This document shows, one piece after another, positions 1-8,803 of a stretch of 64,000 nucleotides of DNA; within the stretch, counting starts at the first letter, position 1, and every line of letters starts with the position of its first letter. Under the pieces are notes generated by a model, which was not told where the DNA came from, searched no databases, and saw nothing but the letters and a program-made list of their open reading frames with translations. Location of the stretch: NCBI RefSeq assembly GCF_002234575.2, contig NZ_CP022464.2:1054001-1118000 (forward strand), in the 5' to 3' direction. Origin of the DNA: Enterocloster bolteae (GTDB lineage Bacteria; Bacillota; Clostridia; Lachnospirales; Lachnospiraceae). The translations under genes were made by a program, and so were the position numbers.

Positions 1-121
1 TCCGCTGCTGCTGACCCTTGGCACATACAAACTGGTAAAGAAGGGCTGGTCGTCTGTCAATATTATCATCCTGGTTGCGGTGGTTGGTCTGGCAGGCGGA
101 CTTTTAGGAATCTTTGCATAA
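1..121 (+). CDS. PTS mannose/fructose/sorbose-family IID subunit, C-terminal fragment
   Basis: Only the last 39 codons are in the window, in the frame starting at base 2 and ending in TAA at 119-121. The translation contains LLLTLGTYKL, KKGWSS and a hydrophobic tail ending in GLLGIFA. This resembles the C-terminal membrane helix of the IID (mannose-family) PTS permease subunit, which would move a sugar through the membrane together with IIC. The M24 peptidase starts 15 bases downstream and may share its transcript. The family call rests on a short hydrophobic tail, so it is tentative. Confidence 0.5.
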   Translation, partial: PLLLTLGTYKLVKKGWSSVNIIILVAVVGLAGGLLGIFA

Positions 122-136
122 TCGTTAGGAGGAAAT

Positions 137-1357
137 ATGACACAGGAATACAAATCTTTTTCGCCGGAAGAATTCCGGCTCCACAATGAAAAGCTTCAGG
201 CTGAGATGGAAAAGCAGGACATAGACATGCTTATGCTCTCCACTCCTGAAAATATATATTATTCCACCGGCTACCGCTCCTGGTATACATCCAGCCTTTT
301 CAGGCCGGTATATGTGCTGGTGCCCAGGAAGGGGGATCCGGCTATTATACTGAGAATACTGGAGAAGACCACGGTACAGTATACCAGCTGGACCAGCCGC
401 ATCTACTGCTGGGGAACTGCCAGCAGAAACCTGGGGCCTCTGGAGGGGGAGGAGCCGATCAGCATCATTGACAGAATCATAAAGGAAATCCAGCCGGATA
501 CAGGGACCATTGGCCTGGAGGCAGGAGACGGCATGCAGTACTTCTGGTCCATGGAGCTGCTGAAGAAAATCATGGATTCCCAGCCGGACATCCGTTTCAC
601 GGATGGATCCCTGGCTATACAGAGAGCCAGGATGGTGAAAACGCCATGGGAAATTGAACGAATCCGCCATGTGTGCCGGATAACGGAACAAGCAATATTG
701 GAAACAGGAAAGACTATTGTGGCGGGAGAGACAACGGAGAAGGACATATCCAAGGGCATTGCCATGCGCATGGCCCGGGGCGGAGTGGATAAAATATCGT
801 ATCTGACCGTTACCAGCGGTATTGACAAGTACTGCACATTCAATACATATGCCACAGACCGTGTGGTTCAGAAAGGTGAGTATGTTCTGGTGGATATCAG
901 CGGCCACATTGACGGGTATGCGTCCGACCTTACCCGGGTGTTCTATCTGGGAACCGTGCCACGGGAGGAACGGGAAATGGCAACGACGGCCAGCGGCTGT
1001 GTGGCGGCGGCAAAGGAGGCCATGAAGCCGGGGGTTTCCATTGCTGAGATCAACCGCATCTGCGAGGGATACATCCGGGATTCCAGATTTGGGAAATTTC
1101 TGCTTCACTCCAGCGGACACTGCATCGGCCTCAACGTGGTGGAGTATCCCACTATACACGATGAAGCCAATGAAAAACTGAAGCCAGGCATGGTGTTTGC
1201 CGTGGAAAACGGAGTGTATCCCTATGACCTGGAAAAGGGAGTGGAGTCCATTTATCTGTCCTTTCGGATGGAGGATGAGGTGCTGGTGACAGAGGACGGC
1301 GCGGAATGGATAACCGGTCCGGGAGAGCCTGTGATTGAAGTGGGGGCAAACCACTGA
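137..1357 (+). CDS. M24 family metallopeptidase (Xaa-Pro dipeptidase/creatinase-like)
   Basis: A 406-residue cytosolic protein with the two-domain layout of aminopeptidase P/prolidase proteins: a creatinase-type N-terminal domain (about 15-160) and a pita-bread catalytic domain (about 170-400). The five expected dinuclear-metal ligands are visible: Asp253 in LVDISG, Asp264 in ASDLTR, His328 in SSGHCIG, Glu357 in AVENG and Glu379 in RMEDEV. It would remove an N-terminal residue next to proline or hydrolyse a related C-N bond. The start is supported by TTAGGAGG nine bases upstream. It lies right after a PTS permease tail. A non-peptidase creatinase-type role cannot be excluded. Confidence 0.85.
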   Translation: MTQEYKSFSPEEFRLHNEKLQAEMEKQDIDMLMLSTPENIYYSTGYRSWYTSSLFRPVYVLVPRKGDPAIILRILEKTTVQYTSWTSRIYCWGTASRNLGPLEGEEPISIIDRIIKEIQPDTGTIGLEAGDGMQYFWSMELLKKIMDSQPDIRFTDGSLAIQRARMVKTPWEIERIRHVCRITEQAILETGKTIVAGETTEKDISKGIAMRMARGGVDKISYLTVTSGIDKYCTFNTYATDRVVQKGEYVLVDISGHIDGYASDLTRVFYLGTVPREEREMATTASGCVAAAKEAMKPGVSIAEINRICEGYIRDSRFGKFLLHSSGHCIGLNVVEYPTIHDEANEKLKPGMVFAVENGVYPYDLEKGVESIYLSFRMEDEVLVTEDGAEWITGPGEPVIEVGANH

Positions 1358-1378
1358 CAGGTGGCATGGAAATATGAC

Positions 1379-1419
1379 ATAAAATGCAGAATATAAAATA
1401 CAGAATATAAAATACAGGG
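1379..1419. repeat. 14-bp tandem repeat x3 just after the M24 gene
   Basis: Two 14-bp units of the form ATAAAATRCAGAAT (1379-1392 and 1393-1406) and a third partial unit (1407-1419) begin 22 bases after the stop codon at 1355-1357. The last unit runs into the following terminator stem. Confidence 0.8.
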
Positions 1420-1449
1420 CGCCGGACAATCTTACTGTCCGGCGTCCTG
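1415..1449. terminator. Bidirectional terminator hairpin
   Basis: A 14-base arm (1415-1428, with GCCGGACA) pairs with 1436-1449 (TGTCCGGC), with one G-T wobble and a 7-base loop. It lies between the convergent M24 gene and the acetyltransferase gene and would end both transcripts. Confidence 0.8.
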
Positions 1450-1487
1450 TTGGTTTAATGCCCCCGGAATTTGTTTCATGCAGAAGG

Positions 1488-2072
1488 TTATCTGTTTTCC
1501 CTTCTGACCCGGCAGGGATTTCCGTATGCAACGGTATTGCTGGGAATATCTTTTGTAACCACACTCCCTGCCCCGATCACCACGTTGTCGCCAATGGTGA
1601 CACCCGGCATAATAATGGCGCCTCCGCCAATCCAAACATTGTCCCCAATCACAACAGGAGCTGTCTGTGTCCTGCAGAACGCAAAGGAACCGTCCTGCTG
1701 CGGTACTCCAAACCGGTCCATTGCATTTGTGGGATGAAAGGCCGTATATATCTGCACATTAGGGGCAATGAGCGCATTGTTCCCGATACGTATCACATTA
1801 TCATCTAAAAATGTGCAGTTCATATTGACTTCACAGTTGTTTCCAAAATAAATATTGTTGCCGTAGTCCGCAAAGAACGGCGCGGTGATCCAAAGGGCTT
1901 CCCCCCTTCCGCCTAACAGCTCATTTAAGATCTGATTCTTTTTCAGTGTATCCGCGGAATCCGTGCTGTTATAATCCCTTACCAAATCCTTTGCTCTGTG
2001 CCACTGTGTTAATAATTCTGCATCGCCGCAGTCATAGAGCTGTCCTGCCAGCATTTTTTCTCTTTCCGTCAT
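1488..2072 (-). CDS. Maltose/galactoside O-acetyltransferase family protein (LbH fold)
   Basis: A 194-residue protein of the LacA/Maa type. It has an N-terminal helical region (MTEREKMLAGQLYDC, typical of the Mac domain, residues 1-55) followed by hexapeptide repeats forming a left-handed beta helix, for example VIGDNVWIGGGAII and VTIGDNVVIGAGSVV. The active-site His is likely the one in TAFHPTNA. The family transfers acetyl from acetyl-CoA to a sugar hydroxyl and works as a cytosolic trimer. Length and motif order match complete family members. It is convergent with the M24 gene and downstream of the PrpR_N regulator on the same strand (80-base gap). The sugar acceptor cannot be read. Confidence 0.88.
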   Translation of the reverse strand: MTEREKMLAGQLYDCGDAELLTQWHRAKDLVRDYNSTDSADTLKKNQILNELLGGRGEALWITAPFFADYGNNIYFGNNCEVNMNCTFLDDNVIRIGNNALIAPNVQIYTAFHPTNAMDRFGVPQQDGSFAFCRTQTAPVVIGDNVWIGGGAIIMPGVTIGDNVVIGAGSVVTKDIPSNTVAYGNPCRVRRENR

Positions 2073-2151
2073 GGCTCCTTACTCCTGTCTTTTCATCTGG
2101 TTTTATTATAACAGAGATAAAATAAAAAGGAAGCTCTGTAATGGTGCAGTT

Positions 2152-4014
2152 TTACCGGTTCAGATACCGCCACAAGGTAGTCCTGCTGATACCCAGCTTT
2201 TTTGCTGCTGCGGTCTGGTTGCCTTTGCAGGCATTCAGGACATAGTGCACGATATCCCGGTTCATCTCATCCAGAGACTGGCTGGTATCCAGGCAGAATG
2301 GGGAGGGATGGGAAACCGCCAGCCTGGAGTTTCCCGGAACGGCATCCGCGTCCTCTTTGGTGGAGCCGGAGCATGCATGGACCGGGAACGGAAATCCGGA
2401 AAACAGAACATTTTCCCTCTGGATTACTTCCTGTATGGTTTTTGCGCAGATGTAGGGGCCGTCTGTCCGTATGACGGCCTCCTTTAATATCCGCTTGAAC
2501 TGGGTTCTGTTGTAAGGGTACTCGTATTGCTCCAAGAGCGCGGCCGCTTCATCGTCAACCCCCACCACCTGCCGCCCCAGTTCCTGGTTCAGGGTATTGA
2601 TATAGAGACCGGCAGATGAGATGATGTCTTCCTTTTGTTCCCTCAGTGGTTTGATAGGCACCAGAATGCACCCCAGGGCATTGGTGTATTCAAAGACCAC
2701 GTGGGGGGTGGCGCTTCCCGCGGTCTGGGTGCAGGAAAATATCAGATGGTTGCGCACATGCATGTTGGTGTCCAGTATGATGGAGAGCAGCTGCTTCTGC
2801 TTGGGCTTTTGCAATGAGTCCAGGTTGGAAATGTAGATGGTATTTCCGTTGTCCGTAAAGGGCGAGTTGTAATGTTTGGTGATGAAGTCCCAGCTTTTAT
2901 CGCTGATAAGAGAGCAGTTGATGACGTAGAGCGGGTTGTCACACAAGGGGCTCTTTGCATAGTAGATATGAGCCACCCGGTCCTTTCCTGTGCCGATTTC
3001 CCCTGTTATCATAAGGCTCAGAGGGGACGGAGACGGAGCCGCATCCTCGGTATTGGTAAGGATTTCTCTGGCCAGCTCCGTATTGCTGTAAAAGCTGTCC
3101 ATAAAGCTGTTCTCCGCAGCCTGCTTGTCCATGATGGTCACCCCGTATTTTGAGTAGGCCAGGGGAATCTCAGAGCGCATGATATGGAAGATGATGTAGG
3201 GGCTCAGGGTCTCATCCACCAGATGGGAGGTGATGGAGTACATCTGGTTGTTTACTGTAATAAAGAAGGAACGCTTCCGTCCGGTGCAGCATTGCTCCAG
3301 TTCATTCTGGAGCTTTGCCTGTATGGGGACCGCGATCTCATCCTCCAGCGTGGTGTAGATGCATTCGCCTGTCCGGGACAGCACCAGGAAGCGGTTGGCG
3401 CTGCTGTCTAAGAGCTGGTGCATAAGGGACAGGGAGTGGTATAAATCCCTGTGGGTCTGCCAGGTATAGACTGCCTGGTCAACAGCGGCTTTCAGGCTTT
3501 CCATGCTGGAGGTGAGAAGGATAGGGGTTATGCCGATCAGCTTGGCATAGTTGTAGGGCACCGTATCGCAAATGACGGTCTTGTAACCCTGCTCCTTTAG
3601 TTTGTCCAGAAGGGAGCTGGCTTCGGACGTGGTGTTGATGGAAAATATATCTGTAGGTATTTTAAGAACATTGCATATGCTTTTTGCAATGGTGGTCAGG
3701 GAACGGAATCCCAGGACCGCAAATTTTGTTTTTGTATTCTCCGCTGTTTTCAGGCAGAGAAGAACGTCATAATAATCAATTCCAATGTCAATCACAGGGA
3801 TGGGCACGCCTTTCGCAATGCGGCTGGCGGTATTGGCCCTTGAGATGATGATATCATAGTTCCTGTAATGTTCCTTTGCCAGGGAAAGTCCTGTTTCCAC
3901 ATTGCCCAGCATGGCTGTCAGCTGGATATCATCCCTTTGGCCTGCGTACCGTTTCATTAATGTTACCAATCCCTTATAGGGAGCAATTCCAAGTATCCTG
4001 ACTTTTTCACCCAT
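2152..4014 (-). CDS. PrpR_N/AAA+/Fis-HTH transcriptional regulator without a sigma54 contact loop
   Basis: About 620 residues. The ATG at 4014 is preferred over the upstream ATG at 4053 because GAGGAGGC sits just before it. The order is an N-terminal PrpR_N-like sensor domain (about 1-190; DIIISRANTASRI, VIDIGIDYYD), a PAS-like middle (about 200-300), a degenerate AAA+ domain (Walker A GEIGTGKD; Walker B replaced by IYISNLDS), and a C-terminal Fis-type helix-turn-helix (QTAAAKKLGISRTTLWRYL). PrpR_N domains bind small metabolites. The GAFTGA loop that contacts sigma54 is missing, so activation through sigma54 is unlikely. It is divergent from the sugar-acid operon at 4179 and is its likely regulator. 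Confidence 0.82.
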   Translation of the reverse strand: MGEKVRILGIAPYKGLVTLMKRYAGQRDDIQLTAMLGNVETGLSLAKEHYRNYDIIISRANTASRIAKGVPIPVIDIGIDYYDVLLCLKTAENTKTKFAVLGFRSLTTIAKSICNVLKIPTDIFSINTTSEASSLLDKLKEQGYKTVICDTVPYNYAKLIGITPILLTSSMESLKAAVDQAVYTWQTHRDLYHSLSLMHQLLDSSANRFLVLSRTGECIYTTLEDEIAVPIQAKLQNELEQCCTGRKRSFFITVNNQMYSITSHLVDETLSPYIIFHIMRSEIPLAYSKYGVTIMDKQAAENSFMDSFYSNTELAREILTNTEDAAPSPSPLSLMITGEIGTGKDRVAHIYYAKSPLCDNPLYVINCSLISDKSWDFITKHYNSPFTDNGNTIYISNLDSLQKPKQKQLLSIILDTNMHVRNHLIFSCTQTAGSATPHVVFEYTNALGCILVPIKPLREQKEDIISSAGLYINTLNQELGRQVVGVDDEAAALLEQYEYPYNRTQFKRILKEAVIRTDGPYICAKTIQEVIQRENVLFSGFPFPVHACSGSTKEDADAVPGNSRLAVSHPSPFCLDTSQSLDEMNRDIVHYVLNACKGNQTAAAKKLGISRTTLWRYLNR

Positions 4015-4063
4015 TCTGCCTCCTCTGGAAAATACAGCTTCCGAATGTTGCAATTTTAAACAT

Positions 4064-4069
4064 ATTATA
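4064..4069 (-). promoter_or_regulatory. Possible -10 box of the PrpR_N regulator gene
   Basis: Reading leftward, TATAAT occurs at 4069-4064, about 50 bases before the regulator start at 4014. No clear -35 hexamer is seen at the right distance. A 6-bp inverted repeat (ATGTTG at 4045-4050 and CAACAT at 4070-4075) brackets this box and could be an operator. The 164-base gap also carries the upstream region of the divergent kinase gene. Confidence 0.45.
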
Positions 4070-4178
4070 CAACATTTTCCTTGAATTGAAAAGCCCCCCT
4101 ATATTACAATAAACTATGGAGCTGATAGAGGAAACTAATATGTTTCAAAAGTGAACGATAAAGGAAAGTTGGGAGCCA

Positions 4179-5408
4179 ATGGAAGAGAGATATCTGATTA
4201 TTGCGGATGATTTTACAGGGGCAAATGATACGGGAGTGCAGTTAAAGAGGAGAGGATATCCGACGGAAGTCCTATTTGCGGGAAAACCGGTGGATTCACA
4301 AAAATCAATTGTGATTGATACGGAGAGCAGGAATGCCTTGCCCGGCCATGCCTATGAAATCGTGCGTCATTCATTAGAACAGGTGGATTTCGGACAGTTC
4401 CGCTACATAATAAAGAAAGTGGATTCCACTATGAGAGGAAATATTGCCCAGGAAATAAAGGCAGTGGATGATGCTTTTTGCCCGGAGCTTGTGGTGTTTG
4501 CCCCGGCCCTTCCCGCCTTGGGCAGGACCACTATGGACGGGGTGCAGTGTTTAAACGGTGTGGAAATCTGTAAGACAGAATTATCCAAGGACCCCAAGAA
4601 TCCGGTAATGGAAGATAACCTGGTAAAGCTGCTGGGGCAGGTTTATGAGGAACCGGTGCTGTTAAAATACCTGCCGGACGTAAGAAGCCAGTCCTTTTCC
4701 CTTGACGGGGGCCGGATCTTTGTATGCGACGCTGAGTCGGATGATGACCTGAAACGGATCATTGCGGCAGTCAGGCAGGACGGGCGGCGGGCCCTGTATG
4801 TGGGGACGGCGGGAATGGCAGACAACATGATGGAACTGGAAAAGCCCACCCTTCCGTCCTTTGGCGTGGTGGCCAGCATCAGTTCGGTGGCCAATGAACA
4901 GATGCATTACTGTGAAAGGGCCGGATACGCCATGGTCAAGGTACCTGTGGCCCAGCTCATGACGGGAACAGCCCGGCCTGAGGAATACCGCGACATGGCT
5001 GTGGAATATTTAAAGAGCGGGAGAGATACCATCCTTCTTACAGATACGGCTTATGACCGGGAACTGATTGAGCTTTCCCAGGAAGTGGGAGAGAAAAGCG
5101 GGATGGATTTGACTGAGGTGGGGGATTATGTGCGCTCACTCATAGGCAGGATGGCCAAAGAGGTGCTGGACTCGGTTGAGGTATCGGGGGTATATCTCAC
5201 CGGCGGGGATACGGCCCTGGGTATGCTCATGAACATCGGGGCGGACGGTTCCGAGATACTGGCTGAAATCCTGGTGGGCGTCCCGCTGGTAAGGGTTAAG
5301 GGCGGGGCCTGTGAGGGACTTAAACTGGTAACAAAGGCAGGAGCTTTCGGCACAGAGGATGCTGCGGCGTTTGCCATGAGGAAAATAAAAGAAAGAGGAG
5401 GAATATAA
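4179..5408 (+). CDS. Four-carbon acid sugar kinase family protein (DUF1537)
   Basis: A 409-residue kinase of the DUF1537 family (DtnK/DenK/OtnK type), which phosphorylates D-threonate, D-erythronate or 2-oxotetronate with ATP. The N-terminal signature IIADDFTGANDTG (about 7-19) carries the family DDFTGA acidic motif. The C-terminal nucleotide-binding part has GVYLTGGDTALG and VKGGACEGLKLVTKAGAFG. The length fits the family. The start follows AAGGAAAG with GGGAG close by. It is the first gene of a five-gene co-directional set with larA-, glxK-, kdgT- and pdxA2-like genes. The family and the PdxA2 partner are established as a threonate/erythronate pair; the exact stereoisomer is inference. Confidence 0.88.
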   Translation: MEERYLIIADDFTGANDTGVQLKRRGYPTEVLFAGKPVDSQKSIVIDTESRNALPGHAYEIVRHSLEQVDFGQFRYIIKKVDSTMRGNIAQEIKAVDDAFCPELVVFAPALPALGRTTMDGVQCLNGVEICKTELSKDPKNPVMEDNLVKLLGQVYEEPVLLKYLPDVRSQSFSLDGGRIFVCDAESDDDLKRIIAAVRQDGRRALYVGTAGMADNMMELEKPTLPSFGVVASISSVANEQMHYCERAGYAMVKVPVAQLMTGTARPEEYRDMAVEYLKSGRDTILLTDTAYDRELIELSQEVGEKSGMDLTEVGDYVRSLIGRMAKEVLDSVEVSGVYLTGGDTALGMLMNIGADGSEILAEILVGVPLVRVKGGACEGLKLVTKAGAFGTEDAAAFAMRKIKERGGI

Positions 5409-5411
5409 CCC

Positions 5412-6689
5412 ATGAGAGAATTTTTACTGCCTTATGGAAAGGAAACACTGAAAGCGGAAATTGAAGAGGAGCACCTGGCCGGTGTGCTTGTATCAGAACT
5501 CCATGATTACAAGGCACCCATGGAGGGAACCCAGCTGGTGCAGGAGGCGCTGGAGCATCCCATCGGGACTCCCAGGCTATGTGATATGGCCATTGACAAG
5601 AAAAAGATTGTGGTGATTTCGTCTGACCACACAAGACCTGTGCCCAGCCACATTATCATGCCTCTCATTCTGAAGGAAATCCGCAGGGGCAATCCGGATG
5701 CTGATATTACCATTCTTATTTCCACAGGACTTCACAGGGAGACGACCAGGGAGGAACTGGAGTCAAAGTTCGGCCCTGAGATTACGGAACATGAAACCAT
5801 TATAGTCCATGACTGTGATGACACGGACAACATGGTTTATCTGGGCAAGCTGCCTTCAGGCGGAAATATGTACATTAACAGGCTGGCAGTGGAAGCGGAC
5901 CTGCTGGTTGCGGAAGGGTTTATTGAGCCTCATTTCTTTGCCGGTTTCTCAGGCGGCAGAAAAAGCGTGCTTCCGGGCGTGGCCAGCCGTGAGACGGTTA
6001 TGTATAACCACAACTCAGCTTTTATTGACGATCTGCATTCAAGGACCGGTATCATCGAGGGCAACCCCATCCACAATGACATGCTGTACGCAGCCAGGGT
6101 GGCGGGTCTGGACTTTATCGTCAATGTGGTGATTGATTCCGCCCATGACCCCATCTTTGCAGTGGCAGGGGACTGTGATCTGGCCCATCGTGCGGGCAGG
6201 GATTTCCTGGCTTCCAAGTGTCAGGTGGATGCTGTTCCCGCAGATATCGTAATATCCACAAACGGGGGCTATCCTCTGGACCAGAACATTTACCAGTCCG
6301 TAAAGGGCATGACGGCAGCAGAGGTGACGGTGAAGGAGGGCGGCGTTATCATTATGCTTTCCAAGGCAGCGGACGGCCACGGCGGCAAATATTTCCATGA
6401 GACCTTCCGGGATGAAAAGGATTTAAACCGTATGATGAAGACCTTCATGGACCGGAAACCGGAGGAAACCATCATAGACCAGTGGCAGTCGCAGATTTTT
6501 GCCAGGGTCATGTTAAAAGCCAGGATTGTGTTTGTATCTTCCTGCGATGATAAACTGGTGGAGGAGCTTCACATGATTCCGGCCCACACCATGGAGGAGG
6601 CCCTTAACAAGGCAAAGGCAATGGTGAATAAGGAAGATTACAAGGTAACGGTAATACCGGACGGCGTGTCTGTTATCGTAAGAGGATAA
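5412..6689 (+). CDS. larA: LarA-family nickel-pincer racemase/epimerase
   Basis: A 425-residue homologue of nickel-dependent lactate racemase LarA. The residues that are functional in Lactobacillus plantarum LarA fall at identical positions: Asp72 and Arg75 (SSDHTRPVP), His108 (TGLHRE), His174 (EPHFF), Lys184 (GGRKSVLPG, the pincer-nucleotide attachment lysine) and His200 (MYNH). It is therefore probably an active enzyme that inverts the C2 configuration of a 2-hydroxy acid. The family also includes malate-, phenyllactate- and gluconate-type enzymes. It starts 3 bases after the DUF1537 gene behind GAGGAGG. The context suggests epimerisation of a C4 sugar acid rather than lactate. No LarB/LarC/LarE cofactor genes are in the window. 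Confidence 0.88.
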   Translation: MREFLLPYGKETLKAEIEEEHLAGVLVSELHDYKAPMEGTQLVQEALEHPIGTPRLCDMAIDKKKIVVISSDHTRPVPSHIIMPLILKEIRRGNPDADITILISTGLHRETTREELESKFGPEITEHETIIVHDCDDTDNMVYLGKLPSGGNMYINRLAVEADLLVAEGFIEPHFFAGFSGGRKSVLPGVASRETVMYNHNSAFIDDLHSRTGIIEGNPIHNDMLYAARVAGLDFIVNVVIDSAHDPIFAVAGDCDLAHRAGRDFLASKCQVDAVPADIVISTNGGYPLDQNIYQSVKGMTAAEVTVKEGGVIIMLSKAADGHGGKYFHETFRDEKDLNRMMKTFMDRKPEETIIDQWQSQIFARVMLKARIVFVSSCDDKLVEELHMIPAHTMEEALNKAKAMVNKEDYKVTVIPDGVSVIVRG

Positions 6690-6704
6690 GAGGGGGATAC
6701 GGAT

Positions 6705-7847
6705 TTGAAGTTTATTTTAATACCTGATTCATTCAAGGGGACCTTAAGCTCCAGCCAGATTTGCGCAGTGATGGATGAGAAGATAAAAAAACACTTTCCT
6801 GACAGCCTGACCGTCTCCATACCGGTGGCAGACGGGGGCGAGGGATCCGTGGATGCCTTTATCACGGCAGTGGGCGGTGTTAAGGAGTATGTCACGGTTA
6901 AGAATCCCTATTTTGAGGACATGGAATCTTATTTCGGACTGATAGACGCAGGACAGACAGCTGTTATCGAGATGGCTTCCTGCGCCGGGCTTCCCCTGGT
7001 GGAGGACAGGAAGGATCCAAGGCTTACCACCACCTATGGGGTGGGACAGCTGATTCTGGCCGCAGCCCGTAAAGGCGTGAAGAAAATCATTGTGGGCCTG
7101 GGGGGCTCATCCACCAATGACGGAGGCTGCGGCGCTGCGGCCGCGGTTGGCATTAGGTTTTATGACAGGGACGGCAGGCAGTTTATTCCCACCGGCGGAA
7201 CAACTGCCGATATTGACAGAATCGACCTGTCCGGAAGGGACAGCCTTCTGGAGCAGGTGGAGATCGTCACCATGTGCGATATCGACAATCCCATGTACGG
7301 ACCTGTAGGAGCGTCCTTTATCTTCGGACCCCAAAAGGGAGCGGATGAGGTCATGGTCCTTCAGCTGGATGAGGGAATCAGGAATCTGAGCAGGGTCATT
7401 GCCCAGGCAACGGGAACCGATATTAGCCAGGTGCCGGGAACAGGGGCGGCCGGAGCCATGGGCGCAGGCATGATTGCGTTCTTTGGATCCAGACTTCAGA
7501 TGGGGATTCAGACCGTGCTGGATACGGTGCGGTTTGATGAAATCATAGGCGACGCGGACTACATTCTTACAGGCGAGGGTAAGCTGGATTCCCAGAGCCT
7601 GCGGGGCAAGGTAGTGATTGGAATTGCAGAGAGGGCTAAAAAACAGGCCAAATCCGTGATTGCGGTGGTAGGCGGAGCAGATGACGACGAGATTGGAAAG
7701 GCCTACGATATGGGTGTGACAGCGGTGTTCCCCATTAACAGGCTTCCTCAGGATTTTTCCGTCAGCAGGCACCGCAGCCAGGAGAACCTGGCTTATACGG
7801 TAGATAATATTATCAGGCTTATAAAAGCCGGACAGGGGGAACATTAA
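6705..7847 (+). CDS. glxK: Glycerate kinase, GlxK/GarK family
   Basis: A 380-residue glycerate kinase family protein: it begins KFILIPDSFKGTLSS and has PVADGGEGSVDA (about 44-55), GLGGSSTNDGGCG (about 128-140) and TGEGKLDSQ in the C-terminal third. The family phosphorylates D-glycerate, usually to 2-phosphoglycerate, in the cytosol. The start is TTG at 6705, placed by AGAGGGGG upstream. It sits between the LarA and KdgT genes, so glycerate, or a C3 or C4 acid made by the pathway, may be its substrate. A second, unrelated glycerate kinase of the GckA type is encoded at 24739-26133. Confidence 0.9.
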   Translation: MKFILIPDSFKGTLSSSQICAVMDEKIKKHFPDSLTVSIPVADGGEGSVDAFITAVGGVKEYVTVKNPYFEDMESYFGLIDAGQTAVIEMASCAGLPLVEDRKDPRLTTTYGVGQLILAAARKGVKKIIVGLGGSSTNDGGCGAAAAVGIRFYDRDGRQFIPTGGTTADIDRIDLSGRDSLLEQVEIVTMCDIDNPMYGPVGASFIFGPQKGADEVMVLQLDEGIRNLSRVIAQATGTDISQVPGTGAAGAMGAGMIAFFGSRLQMGIQTVLDTVRFDEIIGDADYILTGEGKLDSQSLRGKVVIGIAERAKKQAKSVIAVVGGADDDEIGKAYDMGVTAVFPINRLPQDFSVSRHRSQENLAYTVDNIIRLIKAGQGEH

Positions 7848-7849
7848 GT

Positions 7850-8803
7850 ATGAAGATTTTACAGGCAGTTAAGAAGATTCCGGGAGGTTTGATGGTAGTG
7901 CCGCTGCTTCTGGGAGCAATTGTCAACACCTTTTTTGGAAATGTTTTGTGGAGCGCGTTTGACGGAACCTTCACCACATATCTGTGGAAATCAGGGGCCA
8001 TGCCCATCCTGGCTGTTTTTATTTTCTGCAACGCCACTACCATAAATTTTAAGAAGGCCGGCGTTACGATATATAAAGGCGTGGTCATCACGGCGGTAAA
8101 GGTTGGAATCGGCATTATAATCGGACTGATTTGCGGTACTCTTTTTGGGGAAAAGGGATTTTTGGGACTTTCCACCCTGGCCATTGTAGGCGCTCTGGCC
8201 AACTCCAACGGCGGACTGTACGCTGCCCTGGCCGGAGAGTACGGCGATGCGACCGACGTAGGCGCGGTATCCATTCTTTCCATCAATGACGGCCCCTTCT
8301 TTACCATGGTTGCCCTGGGAGCGGCCGGTGTTGCCAAGATTCCCATGTCTATTCTGATAGGCTGTATTGTCCCTGTTATCGTGGGATGCATACTGGGCAA
8401 CCTGGACGAAGATATCCGCAAGTTCTGTGAGCCCGGAGCCACTATGCTGATTCCTTTCTTTGCATTTCCTCTGGGAGCGGGACTGAACATCATGAACCTG
8501 TTAAAAGCAGGAGGCCCCGGAATCCTTCTGGGCGTTGCCTGTACCCTGATTACCGGTTTGGGCGGCTATCTGATTTATAAGCTGCTGCGCATGGAGTATC
8601 CGGAAGTGGGCGGAGCCATTGGAACCACAGCCGGCAATGCTGCCGCCACACCGGCATCGGTTGCAGCTGTGGACGCCACCCTTTTAGCGGTAGCGGAAGC
8701 AGCCACTGCACAGATTACCGCTGCCATCATTGTGACAGCTATCCTTTGTCCCATATTTGTTTCTTATCTGCATAAAGTAGAGGTGCGTAAGCGTGGAAGA
8801 TAG
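7850..8803 (+). CDS. kdgT: 2-keto-3-deoxygluconate permease family transporter (KdgT)
   Basis: A 317-residue, very hydrophobic inner-membrane protein of the KdgT family (cation-coupled sugar-acid uptake), with about ten predicted membrane segments. Family-like features are the start KKIPGGLMVVPLLLGA, the stretch ALANSNGGLYAAL and the C-terminal repeat GAIGTTAGNAAATP. The length is standard. Its ATG is 2 bases after glxK, and its last bases overlap the pdxA2-like gene, so translation is probably coupled. KdgT relatives are often paired with DUF1537 kinase and PdxA2, which points to uptake of the C4 acid rather than ketodeoxygluconate itself. Confidence 0.87.
   Translation: MKILQAVKKIPGGLMVVPLLLGAIVNTFFGNVLWSAFDGTFTTYLWKSGAMPILAVFIFCNATTINFKKAGVTIYKGVVITAVKVGIGIIIGLICGTLFGEKGFLGLSTLAIVGALANSNGGLYAALAGEYGDATDVGAVSILSINDGPFFTMVALGAAGVAKIPMSILIGCIVPVIVGCILGNLDEDIRKFCEPGATMLIPFFAFPLGAGLNIMNLLKAGGPGILLGVACTLITGLGGYLIYKLLRMEYPEVGGAIGTTAGNAAATPASVAAVDATLLAVAEAATAQITAAIIVTAILCPIFVSYLHKVEVRKRGR

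Noticed and set aside
125..1564. Long antisense open frame (479 codons) opposite the M24 gene
   Set aside because: It mirrors the codon pattern of a well-supported M24 peptidase, has a His/Cys/Phe-rich composition unlike real proteins here, and has no ribosome site.
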